Below, piece after piece: positions 48,708 to 59,037 of a stretch of 60,912 bases of DNA. The notes beneath the pieces were generated by a model. That model did not search any database. It had not been told where the DNA came from and saw only the letters and a program-made list of their open reading frames with translations. Made by a program: the position numbers and the translations under genes. The stretch's first letter is position 1. Every line of letters starts with the position of its first letter. Source of the stretch: Thermomucor indicae-seudaticae (taxonomy: Eukaryota > Mucoromycota > Mucoromycetes > Mucorales > Lichtheimiaceae); NCBI GenBank assembly GCA_000787465.1, contig JSYX01000166.1, positions 1-60,912 on the forward strand, written 5' to 3'.

Positions 48708-48991
48708 ATGGTTCTTTATAGTGCGTTTGACCTCGAAAATAGATTCCACATCTTTGCTTCTAAAGTATTCTACGTATGTTCCATGAGATATCCGAGTCTC
48801 AGTTTCAGAAAGCATTCCAAACATATCCACGTACTTACAATAAGACATGGCAGATATCACGCGGTGGTTTTTGACAGTATTGCGAAGGGTAAATGATGCG
48901 ACGAGTATCCTTAGCTTCTAAAAAGAGTAGATTAGTGCTTCAAGAAGGACATGTAAAACTCGTCAACAGACCGTAGCTTCGGGCGACTGGC
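48708..48991 (-). pseudogene. Relic exon, copy A of a duplicated gene piece
   Basis: On the minus strand a preserved acceptor (CTACTCTTTTTAG) leads into an 83-codon exon starting KLRILVASFTLRNTVKNHR and containing MFGMLSETETRISHGTYVEY, ending VLRSPMR and a stop at 48669. It is the same piece as 51216-51498. The preceding exon would end ARSYGLL, but its donor, GTGAGC in copy B, reads ACGAGT here, so splicing is broken. The protein family is not recognised with certainty. Confidence 0.5.
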
Positions 48992-49924
48992 GTGGGTTTT
49001 GAGTAGCGTGTTGATCTTTGCGTAACCAGTGCGCGCCATTCGTGATGGTATTCAAGCTTGCATTGGGAACCAGTACAATGGATATAGTCTTGTGATTAGG
49101 TCTCAGTAACGCAGGGGTTATATTTTCCTGGTAGAGTGAACCCATGGCAGTCCGTTATTTAGGTACGGGAACATTGGATACCTCTTTTACCACTGTAAAT
49201 TCTTGAGACAAGCTGATGCCACATACAAAGTTATAAATACGGTGTAGGATTGGACGTAATAAAACTTGCATCTTCGACTCTCACTGATTCTTGGTCTCTT
49301 TGTTATTTCCGGTTTTTGCATGTGCATTGGCTGGTGCTGGCGGCAAAGTTCTTTGGGTCCAAGAAAGTTCTGACTCCTTCTTAGCATGTAGCATTTACGT
49401 CACGTTTTGGATTGTTGAACTTTCTTCTGACACCAATTGCACTCGTCATCACCGTTTAAATGCTCTTTTATAAATTACTTGCAAAGAGTGGCTCTTGCTA
49501 ATGTCCGTCCACGCAATCCTTTCAGAACGTATCGAAGGCCGGCAACTTTCACATCGAGTCTCTCCTAGCGAACTCGTAGCCGAGGCTGCTGGCGCCGGAT
49601 TGGGCACAGGCCATTAACTTCGTCAGCAAGAAGAAAAAGCCGGAGAAAAATGAGCATGATCGAGCAGGTACTTACCAGCTCTGTATTCGCGAGCACACGG
49701 CAGACTGTAACAGGGCTGCTACAACTGTCACTTCCAAGCGTTTGTTGAAGCACCTGACAGACAATGGCTGTTTACCACGACACGAGGCAATTATATGGAG
49801 TACGAATGCCGCGAACGTAAGCATGCACGTAAAAGACACCGATTTTATCTATGATCGGGCTAATGCAATCAACTCCTTGTCAGATGCTTGCCTATGACTA
49901 TGTTGAATTGTTGGGCATGATGAT
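48992..49924. other. Accessory intergenic stretch
   Basis: Short frames on both strands, no recognisable product. It separates relic copy A from the nuclease-like gene. Confidence 0.4.
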
Positions 49925-51053
49925 ATGTTGGGTTCACCACCTGACTCGACTCGACTCGTTGTGGATCCTAGATATATGGACGAAGAAAGCAAAAAATCGT
50001 CGAGGAAACGCATGGTCATGAGATATATGACAGAGGCGATGGACTCGAAAGAGGAGAGTTTGAAGTTGATCGCTGATATCCTCTGTTTCCTCTTGGAAAA
50101 GACATCAAGTTGGTCAAACGAGGCCCATACGGAGGACACTTTTGCTCACCTTTGCCTTACGTTATTTTTGGATTCTGTCGCGACGATGTACTTTTGCCCA
50201 AATGGTAAACCAGAAGTTGGCTGTCAATAACCGTTCCGGTTTTCAACTTCTTCTCTATAGGGCCTGGAAAATTCGGCCAGTACTTGGAACAAAACGAACA
50301 AGAGAAAAGCAAAGATTTTCGATGAACGGTTTGAGCCGGATTTCACTTCGTATGTGAAAGTCTTCAATAAGAAATTCGACCTTTTCGCGGTCGAGGTCAA
50401 GAAGCCATTTGCCAGAAATCCAGAACCGTACTCAGACCTGGCCAAACTCGGCAAAGGAATGAAGCGCGTGCTGGATGCCCTGGTAGGATCTGGGGTTCCC
50501 TACCCGAAAGTGTGCGACCCGCTAGTCGAGAGTAATCCGTTAAAATAATGCGCTTCCGATTGGATACATCTTCATACGATGTGTCGTTTGGTCTAGGTAC
50601 AAACTGCAAAACGTTCAAGATGGAGTTGAAATAGGGTTCCTCTCAGGACGTTCAGGACGGGACTCAGGATAACATTCAGTGCTTGGGACGGGTTGGGACT
50701 CAGGAATATCCCGTCCTGAGTCGGAGTCGTAAGTTGAAATACGAGGCCATATACCGAATGGTTCAAATGAACGCATTCAAACTCGTTACTGATGCGAGAG
50801 ACTTGGCACGACTACCGAGCATTACTAGCTGTATGCTGCAAATGAAGGTCAGTGCAGTAAATTGCATACGCAAAACTGTGCGCTGATATCGCTCTGTAAA
50901 AAGGCAACAGTACTACAAACTGTCCATTATATCAGAAACACGGTAACGGCCAAGTTGAACCGAACGAATTTCCCGGTGGCGCCTACATGGATGAGACCGT
51001 CATTCGGCCCACTTGTTAGGATTGAAGGTGGTTCAAACGGATGTTGTAGATGA
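49925..51053 (+). pseudogene. PD-(D/E)XK-like gene of a Mucorales-expanded family, broken by an insertion
   Basis: The first exon starts MLGSPPDSTRLVVDPRYMDE and includes EDTFAHLCLTLFLD. A second exon reads FDERFEPDFTSYVKVFNKKF then DLFAVEVKKP. The PD (50336-50341) and E-V-K (50393-50401) are spaced as in PD-(D/E)XK nuclease folds. LAKLGKGMKRVLDALV could be the following helix. A 66-nt intron (GTAATCC to GGTCTAG) joins LVES to TNCKTFKMELK. A 98-bp insertion then interrupts, after which EAIYRMVQMNAFKLV and LARLPSITSCMLQMK continue in frame. A further intron leads to a last exon ending at 51053. The first intron is uncertain: the obvious GTAAAC donor is out of phase, while a weaker GTTGGC donor keeps frame. 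From memory this matches an uncharacterised family expanded in Mucorales. Nuclease activity is inference from motif spacing only. Confidence 0.6.
50624..50741. mobile_element. 98-bp MITE-like insertion with 10-bp target duplication
   Basis: AGTTGAAATA occurs at 50624-50633 and again at 50732-50741, flanking 98 bp (50634-50731) absent from the expected coding sequence. Removing the insert and one duplicate restores KMELKYEAIYRM. The insert is rich in TCAGGACG-type repeats. It has an exact 11-bp inverted pair (50652-50662 with 50709-50719) and a 9-bp hairpin (50697-50705 with 50714-50722). Its ends form only an imperfect inverted repeat. A 9-10-bp duplication suggests mobilisation by a Mutator-like transposase; no transposase is present. 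Confidence 0.7.
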
Positions 51054-51215
51054 TATTGGTTTTCATATGACAAAGACCAGTATTGATACGAACTGTATCT
51101 TTTCATTGTCTAAAGACATGTTTACATGCGCTTTTTTCGGCATATTACGTGGATTTGAAGTAGTTTACCATACAGTCGGAACAACCGCTCAGGACGGCTC
51201 TTTCTCTGCGAGCAC
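51054..51215. other. Spacer after the nuclease-like gene
   Basis: Plus-strand open frame to 51249 is mostly the antisense of relic copy B. Nothing independent is seen. Confidence 0.4.
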
Positions 51216-51498
51216 AATTCTTCGCAGTGCGTTTGGCGTCGAAAGTTGACTCCATATCCTTACTTCTAAAGGATTCTGCGTATGTTCCGTGAGACATCCA
51301 AGTCTCGGTTCCAGAAAGCATCCCAAACGCATGTATATGCTTGCAATAACATATGGCAAATATCATACGGTGGTTTTTGACAGTATTGTGAAGGGTGAAA
51401 GACGCGACGAGTATCCTCAGTTTCTAAAAGAGTAGATCAGTCCTTGAAGAAGGACATGTAAAGCTCACCAACAGGCCGTAGCTTCGGGGCAACTGACC
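51216..51498 (-). pseudogene. Relic exon, copy B of a duplicated gene piece
   Basis: Minus-strand partner of copy A. The upstream exon end LPRSYGLL is followed by an intact GTGAGC donor, a short intron with a CTGAT branch site, and a CTACTCTTTTAG acceptor. The exon starts KLRILVASFTLHNTVKNHR and contains AFGMLSGTETWMSHGTYAES; the frame runs to a stop at about 51145. The two copies agree over about 284 bp and differ mainly by substitutions. I can find no convincing upstream exons, so this too is probably a fragment. Confidence 0.5.
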
Positions 51499-52052
51499 TG
51501 GCCCGGAGGCCGCTCCTTACAATAACCAATCAGTCCGAGAATCGACAGTCTTTCATTGGTGACACCAAAATGCCAGATATAGGAGAGCGTTCGCTCGCGT
51601 GCTCGAGGGCACAATCATAACATAGCGTCTTTCGGGAACAAAGACAATGCTGGGAAAGGTAGGCGGCATTCATTGTTCAACTCATTGTATTATGGTCGCT
51701 GTCCGATAATGACCATGCAAGGTAAAAACCGGAGGATTACCGACTTTTTGGGGATGTGTCCCGCCACACTGGTAACCAACATAGTCGTGTTGGTAGATGC
51801 GATTACAATTGGAAGCTGCACTTATGTCGGGTAAATTACTTTTGCTATCGTCATTAAATAGACATTGACGACCAGAAAAGCCTGTAGATCATTGTGACTT
51901 GTACAACCACAATCGATAATGTTGTCGGCTGCCGTAGATTCGACAACAAACAAGTCCCATAGACCAGCACCACTCATTGTTGGGAAGCAGTGGGCAGATA
52001 TAAAAAGCTTTAGACGCTGCTTTTGAGTTCCCTTATCCTCCTCCTGAAAGTG
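51499..52052. other. Intergenic region with a TATA box
   Basis: A minus-strand frame (51822-52172) is open but overlaps the next gene on the opposite strand and has no domain. TATAAAAAG at 51999-52007 lies about 45 bp before the ATG of the next gene and is its likely TATA box. Confidence 0.45.
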
Positions 52053-52788
52053 ATGAATATTCTCGAAACATTTGAAGGTTGGGCCGCGTTCGAGCTCGGT
52101 CACCAAACACATCAGTATGACCTCAACTTTGCATTGTATCCCAACGTCCTCGAACAGTAAGCCACCAACCAAAGAGTATCCAGAAGCTTACAGACATTCA
52201 TCCGCCTTTTTTTTCAGCTCCAAGGCCATTAATTGCAAGGCTCGATTGTACGACTTGGCGCGGTCAGATGCGCGAGACTATGTCGGGCTGGGTGGATTGT
52301 GCTATGTAACCGTTCGAGGAAGTTGGCGCGACGCAAATCAATGGGAACCTGGGTGGTCCCGGTCCAGCCTTCGCTATATAGATGTGAACTGGGTGCAACT
52401 CGTACGAGATCCACAGGAACTGAAAGAGGCAATTGAAGCACTTGAAGAAAAGACGGGTGTGCCGGTGAAGGCACCGGTTAAGGTTGACATTGACGAGGAA
52501 GACATTGAAGAGACGCCTGAATCCGATGAAGAAATGGAAGAAAGGGTGCCTGATGAAGAAGAAGAACCGGCAAGTGGACCAAAGGACAGGCCCCGTCCGT
52601 CTCCGCTGCCCCGTTCTCCCAGAGGTTCCGATAAGGGTTCGCCGAAACGACGGTCGCCTGCGAGTGAAGAACGAGAAGCTAATGCGAGAAGAAAGAAGAA
52701 GAAGAACAATAATGGTCAGGGCAGCCCCATCATTTCAAGAGAATCAAAAGCCAACTTAGAAACTGAACTCCGTAATACCCGACAATAA
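52053..52788 (+). CDS. Uncharacterised protein with acidic then basic disordered tail
   Basis: Two exons. Exon 1 starts at 52053 with MNILETFEGWAAFELGHQTH and ends NVLEH. An intron of about 50 nt (GTAAGC to TTTTTTTCAG at 52218) joins in frame to SKAINCKARLYDLARSDARD. The folded part, about 110 residues, includes GLGGLCYVTVRGSWRDANQW and SLRYIDVNWVQLVRDPQEL. The tail switches from very acidic (VDIDEEDIEETPESDEEMEE) to Pro/Ser/Arg/Lys-rich with an RRKKKKNNN patch that could be a nuclear signal. I recognise no known domain. The TATA box, intron and bias make a real gene likely; function is unknown. Confidence 0.55.
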
Positions 52789-53623
52789 AATGTTTTTCGT
52801 AGAGCCCTCCCATTTTATACTTTTTCTTTAGCGAACCGGGACTCCTGGTGATGACAAACGATGAGTTTTGTCGTCAGGACAACTTGCACCCATGACGTAT
52901 CACGTGCGGCTGAGTTTACATGCATAACCAAGCCCGACAGTAGCGTTAAAAGAAGTCTTGCCGGCAGTGGGGATTTGGGACAAAAAGGACAAGGCTCGAC
53001 GGAGAGGAATGGACGATGAAGTCAATGCGATGTGACGTGGCACAAGACGGAAAGGTCCGTCCGACGATGGAAACCGCACCCGGGAGCATTAGAGAAAAAA
53101 GTTTTTTTCACGATAAACAAAATCTAGACTCCTTTGACCGAAACATAGCCAATGATGTCGAAGCATTGTTTCCAACGAAGAAACCAAGCGTGGCGATGTA
53201 ACAAAACGGTATGCACCATAGGAATGGTAGTTGAGACAAAATATGTGCATGTCATATTCAAGCGTGGCAAAAGAAGAAAAAGGTTAAAAAAAGGGAGGGA
53301 GTCGGTTTATAATGGGTAGAAAGGACAAAGGATACAGAAAGTGACGGAAAAGGAAAAAAAAAGAGAGACAAAAGAGACACCGCAGTGTTAGCTGACCCCC
53401 AGCGAAAGGATTCTTATTTCGTATGTTTCTCATTTTATACAACACTGTAAACACATTTTTTTCCTTACCATTTTTTCCTTCGGCAGTTGGATTCGGTGGT
53501 CGCTTTTCTCTTCCTTTCCTTTGTACTCTGATTAATATATTACCACCTGGAGACACGACGTCGTTCCTTTCGTACATAATAACCACTAATTGGAAGAAAG
53601 ATACCTATACAGCCTAGAAAGAA
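52789..53623. other. Intergenic region upstream of the KH gene
   Basis: TGACGTATCACGTG near 52893-52906 joins a CRE-like half site to a CACGTG E-box. A/G-rich and T-rich runs lie nearer the start. No gene seen. Confidence 0.4.
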
Positions 53624-56600
53624 ATGGCCTCGCAACAGATATCAGCATATTCGTTTTGTTATGCCCCGCCGGCTTCGAGCGAATATACGGCCAGTAGCTC
53701 TGCAGATATCCCTGGTTCCAACAAGCGCGAATCGATCCTATCTGACCTACGCGATACCTGCAATAGCGTCATGGCTCGCTACTGCTGTCAAATTACTTTG
53801 TCCGCAGCACACGACGCTATCACTGCTGTCAAGCCACACGCTCCACTTGTAGATACACCGACTGACTACAACCTCACCTTGACCGGCCCCCTCAACACGG
53901 TGATGTCCGCCCGCGGTGATTTGTTCGCACATTGTCCTCTCAAGGTAAAATTTCCCCACTCACAATCCACGTCATTCTCGATCTCACGCTTTCCTTGTTT
54001 CAAGATCAACATTACCCTAAAGATTCCCGCCAAGGATTGCCCCTCCTCTGCCAGTCTACGAAAGTACTTTGAAGAGATCGAAGCAAAGACCCACACCACA
54101 ATATGTTACGTTCCGCCGCCACCTCATCGCTCAGGACTTGCATCGGAAAACAGAGTCTCGATTATCATAACTGGTTTGCCCGATCATGCAGAGCATGCCC
54201 GAGTGCGCATTCTGGTTGCACTCGACGAGATCGTACGTGGTTTCTTTTATTTCAAAAGAAGGAAAATATCCGGTCCTTTTGCTTACGTGTTGTTGCATTT
54301 GATAGAGCAATTTACGCTCTGATATTCTCCGGATTCCTTTCAAGCTTCACAACCTGATATGCGGACGTAAGCGAGCTGGGCTGCAACCGATTATCGAAGA
54401 GACGTCGACGAACATCTATTTTCCGTCGCCTTTTGCTGATTTGTCCTCGATTGAGTCTGGCATGGAGACGGCAGCCGTAAGCGACGGAGGTCCAACCCCC
54501 TTGCTTGAAGAACCGTCACCGCCTATCTACATTACAGGGGAGGGCGTAAATGTTTCACGAGTCAAGGAAATGCTAAACAAGTTGGCTGTACAGAAGGTAA
54601 GAAAAAAATTTTTTTTCGCTTCTGAGGTTGAGTGCTCACCTACCCTGGTAACGTTATTAGGCGAAGTCGATGTATCACAAGGATGCATCACTTCATGCCC
54701 GAAAATTGGATTGGATGTTGCTGCATCGTCGCGACGAACTACGCAAGATAATGCATGATAATGGTATTTTCCGTAAATACTTGTAAGGAATGAGCGAGAC
54801 GATTGATTCAGTTGTGTTAGGGTCTTACATTGCATTCCCGCCAATGGGCTCGGGCGGCAGCGTGGTTACTGTTTATGCCGAGAACAGAGTCAACGCGGAG
54901 CGAACACTCCGGTCATTAAATTTTCTGGTACGTTTTTTATTTTCCATTGTCATCCGATCGATCGGTCTAATATGTCGTCATCGTCGCACTATAGGCATGC
55001 AGCATCTATGAAGCCTGCTTCTATTTCAACAATCGCGATCCTGCAATTTACGGTGCCGACAACGGTGCTCACAGCTTCTTTAGCTCCGTTACCAACATCA
55101 ACGCCCTGGTGGCACAGCTGTCTCAAGTGTCTGGAGCGGAGGTAACATATAAGAGTGAAACCGGTTGTATCGAAGTATTTGGTACCGAGCGAGCGGTGCG
55201 TAACGTATACCAGCGGTTGCATGAAATGACGTTTTTGAAGGTTAGTGAAGAGAGTCCACGGTATCCACGTGCTCGACTGACGCGTGTATCACAGATGTTC
55301 CACCAAAACACGGTCTTCAACGTGGAATTATCAAATGATCAGCGGGAGTTCATTAGTGGCAAAAAGAGCGGCAAAATCAACAAAATCATGAAGACAACAG
55401 GCGCTCGAATCAAATTCATTCCGTTCAGCGATTACAACTTCATTATCGAAGTGGAAAGCAACAGCTTCACTAAAGCTTTGGACGGTTTGACGATGCTTCA
55501 AGAGGAACTTCCCGCGGAAATTTCCTTCTATGTGCCAGAGCTTTACCACAAGCGAATTATCGGCGTAGGCGGAAAGAATATCCAGAGGATCATGAAGAAG
55601 TATGGAGTGTACGTGAAATTCTCGAATGCTGAAGAGTTCGCATCGCTTGGAGGTTACTACGACAATGACGACAACGTGGTAGCACGTACGCCAATGAAAA
55701 ATCAGATCAACCTGGATAATCTGAAGCACGCGGTGATGGATTTGATTGTCCAGCGCGACAAAGATTTTGTGACGCAAACAGTCAGCATCCCTTTCCGCAT
55801 GCACCGCGTCTTACTGCGTGATCATAGCAGTTATTTCGCCGAAGTTACAAAGAAGACGAATACGAGAATCATGTGGCCGGATCACGAGCTGGCGAGCGAC
55901 AATGTTACCCTTGTCGGCCCATCGACCCAGATCAGTCAAGCTGTTCAACTGATACAAGCACTTATTCCTGAAGAATATGAGCTACGGGTACCCAGAACTG
56001 CTGCTCTCACCGCGGCCTTGGTCTCGGAGAACTTTCAGGAAGCTGTAGTGAAGCGGCTTGACCGTGAATTCAATATTGCTGTGGATGTTCAGTCTGCACC
56101 ACCACCACCGCCGTCGATATCATCATCATCTCCGTCTCCAAACACGACTCCAGTGGTTCAGAGCGGGACGACCACGGCAGCACCAGCAGCACAGGGGCCA
56201 GGTGGCATCAGCAATAGCACTCCGGCCATTGCAAGTGCCCCGACCTCTCCGTCGCGGTCAACACCAGCACAATCGTCAATAACGCCCCCGTCGCCATTTT
56301 TGGATAACGACTGTGTTATCCCTCTGAAGACAAACAAAGCAAACCTTGAAAATATGCCACCAGCTTTAGATATTCTCCTTGGATACCTCCGTAGCCATAA
56401 CGTGACACTTTACGAGGATGTTACACCAAAGGCAACCCGGACAGCGCCTGCTGGAATAGCAACACGCGTCAAGAATAGCAGCTCGCTAGTGGATACCTTC
56501 AACCCATTTGGTAGCAGCTCACTTGTGGATACCTTCAGCCCATTTGGTAGCAAAGTGCTGCCTTCCGTCAGTGGTAAGGTTCCAGTTCTGGGGCGCCATT

Positions 56601-57099
56601 GTGTACACATATCTTAATCATGTCAGATATAGTTGGTGGCCCAAAGTTGCAACATAACCACGGCTTCCCCGGATACTCATTATTCGGGATCTCAGTGAGC
56701 CCATGTGCCGACGTCAACGGAACGAGTACACCTTCCTCACCCAGTCAAAGTCAGTCCCAGCCGCCAACTAGCAGCAATAGTCGTATATACTCATCGAACT
56801 CCGCGTTTACTTGGGCTGTGCCAACATTACCTATTCCCAAGCCAGCATCCAGCATATCTTCTTCTTACCACGCATCATCTACTTTTCCACCATCCTCTTC
56901 GTCCTTGAGTCAGAGCACAACTCCTTCGCCATTTGCTGGAGCACCGTGCGGGAACGTTCTGCCATGGTCCTTGACAAAGACATATGTTGGAGGAGACCGA
57001 GTGGTCTACCAAGGACAGCTCTGGGAGGCTAATTGGTGGACTTTTGGAGATGTTCCCGGTGGCCCCGTTGGAGTATGGAAGAACCTGGGTCCCTGTTGA
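53624..57099 (+). CDS. Multi-KH RNA-binding protein, reading in frame into a CBM5/12 module
   Basis: The start MASQQISAYSFCYAPPASSE is followed by several KH-like units in short exons. The clearest are FISGKKSGKINKIMKTTGAR and ELYHKRIIGVGGKNIQRIMK, the latter with the GxxG loop of an RNA-binding KH domain. Earlier degenerate units include LICGRKRAGLQPIIEETSTN. Organisation is like fungal Khd4-type multi-KH regulators of mRNA. The tail has a 12-residue tandem repeat (SSSLVDTFNPFG). Without further splicing it stops at 56617. A good intron (GTAAGG 56574 to TGTCAG 56626) instead joins SVS to DIVGGPKLQHNHG. It then continues through a Ser/Thr/Pro linker into a chitin-binding module ending at 57099. 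The KH part is firm; the fusion is uncertain. Confidence 0.75.
56477..56548 (+). repeat. 36-bp tandem duplication inside the KH gene
   Basis: Two 36-bp units starting at 56477 and 56513 differ at only a few bases and encode SSSLVDTFNPFG and SSSLVDTFSPFG. Confidence 0.9.
56935..57099 (+). other. Chitin-binding CBM5/12 domain coding segment
   Basis: The segment runs APCGNVLPWSLTKTYVGGDR, then VVYQGQLWEANWWTFGDVPG, then VWKNLGPC. The W-S-x-x-x-x-Y-x-x-G-D-x-V start, the conserved WxAxWW-like WEANWW and the GxxPGG turn are diagnostic of family 5/12 chitin-binding modules. It is preceded by a Ser/Thr/Pro-rich linker, as in secreted chitinases. No signal peptide or catalytic domain is found upstream in the same frame. 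It is either the end of the KH gene product or a stranded 3' end of a wall enzyme. Confidence 0.85.
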
Positions 57100-58109
57100 A
57101 CATCGTATATATCTGCAGCAACCCTTTGTTTTTTTAAAAAAAAAAAGTCCTTTGTTTTCAAAAATTTTCCTAAAATCCCATAAAAAAAGGAGACCCGTAA
57201 ATCACGAGTGGACCTTGTTTTTTTTCTCTTGCTCATTGGTTTTTGACCATGATGTTTAATGAGAATGTCGAGATGGCGACGCATCATTCTGCTTATTATA
57301 TTTGTCCGGAGGAGTGTTGTCATTGAGCATGTGACGCGCCATTCGTCTGACCCTTACAACACAGTTTAACTGTTCGTATTTTCCCCTTGTTGCAAACTTA
57401 CGAGTACTGAGAATGAAGATCGGCACGAACATGAGATTCTGTTTTGCTGCTCGTCGATAACACTTGGCTAGCATAGTCCTTTTTCACTGATCTGTCTTTC
57501 GACATGCTTTCAGTATGAGCTGTTTGTCGGGTCACGAAGCGCTAACCCTTAGGAACTGCTGTTTGAATGATATTCGCAACGACGTGTACAATGCAAAATG
57601 AAATAAAGTCTGCTGTTTGCCTTACGACATCAAGAACATTTGGGGTCTATCTTACATCGGATTACAGGGTTTCCACTTTGCCTTGACTGGCTTCTCCTAT
57701 ACGTGACGAAGACATTGACTCTGCTTTGCAGACGATCAGAGTCTAATGCCAATGACATAGGGTCACAGTCAGTTGCGTTCCGACTTAATTCATTCTCTTT
57801 TTTCCCGTTAGGTTACAGTCACAGAGAGACTGCATGTCGAAACATGTTTTAGCTCCCCGAAGCGAAGCGAAGCGAATGTAGAGCGCTTGCGTTTCTTTTA
57901 TATTGAAGATAATCATAACCATCATCAACAAGAGTAAATAAACAGTCATCCCCATTATCATCAGTACACTGGCTGATGACCATTGTTTTGCAACGCAGAT
58001 AACAGAAACCGTGATATTAACGAAAATTGCCATGCACTGAAACCATTTCATGTTGCGGCACTCCAATTCAGGCTGACTGGCGCGGGGTAACTTTAGCTTT
58101 TCCTGCACC
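57100..58109. other. Intergenic region upstream of GET1
   Basis: A and T homopolymers lie at 57135-57150 and 57217-57226. A minus frame at 57785-58129 with two hydrophobic stretches overlaps the GET1 start and is treated as a shadow. Confidence 0.45.
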
Positions 58110-58923
58110 ATGTTGTTGGCGACGTTCATTCTTTTGCTAGCCTTGATTTCAGAGACGATTTTGCTTCTGGGATACTCCTATGTGACCGCCACGGTGAGTT
58201 GTATGTTCTACAACATGGTGTAAGCAGCGTTACCGACTTGTGGTTGCGCAAGGCGTATAAGTGGTATATTCACGTCACCAAGGACAAGAATGTCGCGAAG
58301 CAGCAAAAGCTCAAGCGGGAACTTCTTCAGTTGAAGAATGATTTGTCGAAAACCAGCTCCCAGGTCAGTCAGTCAGTCAGTCAGCGCGGTTGTTTCTGTC
58401 GAGGAGGATTGACCGGCAAAGAAAAAAACCAGGATGAGTTTGCGAAATGGGCCAAAATGCGCCGGAAACTGGACAAAGGAATGGCGGATCTCGAGAAGCT
58501 CAGTAAGTTCTTTTGAATTGTGGCCAGCACAAAGAAAGACAGCAAGCCGATTGAATCTTTTTCATGATAAAGACTCGGACATTGCATTCAGCAAGACGGC
58601 TTTCGAGCTTCGGGCGAAATCGGCACTTTGGCTATTTGTGCATGGCACGCGAGTGCTGATTGTGGTGTGGTGCACGCGAAAGGCCGCGTTCTACTTGCCG
58701 TCGGGATGGTTTGGACCTGCGGAATGGTTCCTTTCGCTGCCGATGGCTCCTAAAGGTAATGAACGCAGTCTGTTGAAGGTTTGGTTGGTGGAGGTATTCA
58801 TCTCATCGGCTAGGTGCGGTCAGTGTTGGAGTCTGGATATCAGCGTGTCGCCAGGTCATCAGACAAGCTGTGGCCACCTTTAACAATTTCGCTCCATCCA
58901 AAAAGACGGAAGAAGCACAATAA
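58110..58923 (+). CDS. GET1: GET1/WRB, ER receptor subunit for tail-anchored proteins
   Basis: Get1 with Get2 docks Get3 at the ER and inserts tail-anchored proteins. Exon 1 gives the first membrane helix MLLATFILLLALISETILLL. The cytosolic coiled coil follows: KQQKLKRELLQLKNDLSKTS, spliced over a GTCA-repeat intron to QDEFAKWAKMRRKLDKGMAD. LEKL is spliced to NSDIAFSKTAFELRAK. The second and third membrane regions contain YLPSGWFGPAEWFLSLPMAP and, after another intron, GAVSVGVWISACRQV. The 'DEFAKWAK.RRK.DK' block is the family hallmark and the helix order is complete. The end is TEEAQ at 58923. It is convergent with MDM34 (115 bp apart). Confidence 0.92.
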
Positions 58924-59037
58924 AGAATGGTCCAAGTTGTTTTTTATTATGTTATGTACATGAGATATCCAAAGGGGAAAAAGTGGTGGGGGTATGCACA
59001 AGAGGAGGGTGTGTTTTCTCTATACCGGATAGGGAAT

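Noticed and set aside
50624..50741. The 98-bp insert considered as an introner-type intron
   Set aside because: Available GT and AG pairs at the flanking repeats would leave the frame broken by one base, so splicing would not repair the gene.
57785..58129. Small minus-strand frame with two hydrophobic stretches
   Set aside because: It overlaps the GET1 start in antisense, lacks a promoter or homologue, and the hydrophobicity reflects T/A-rich leader DNA.
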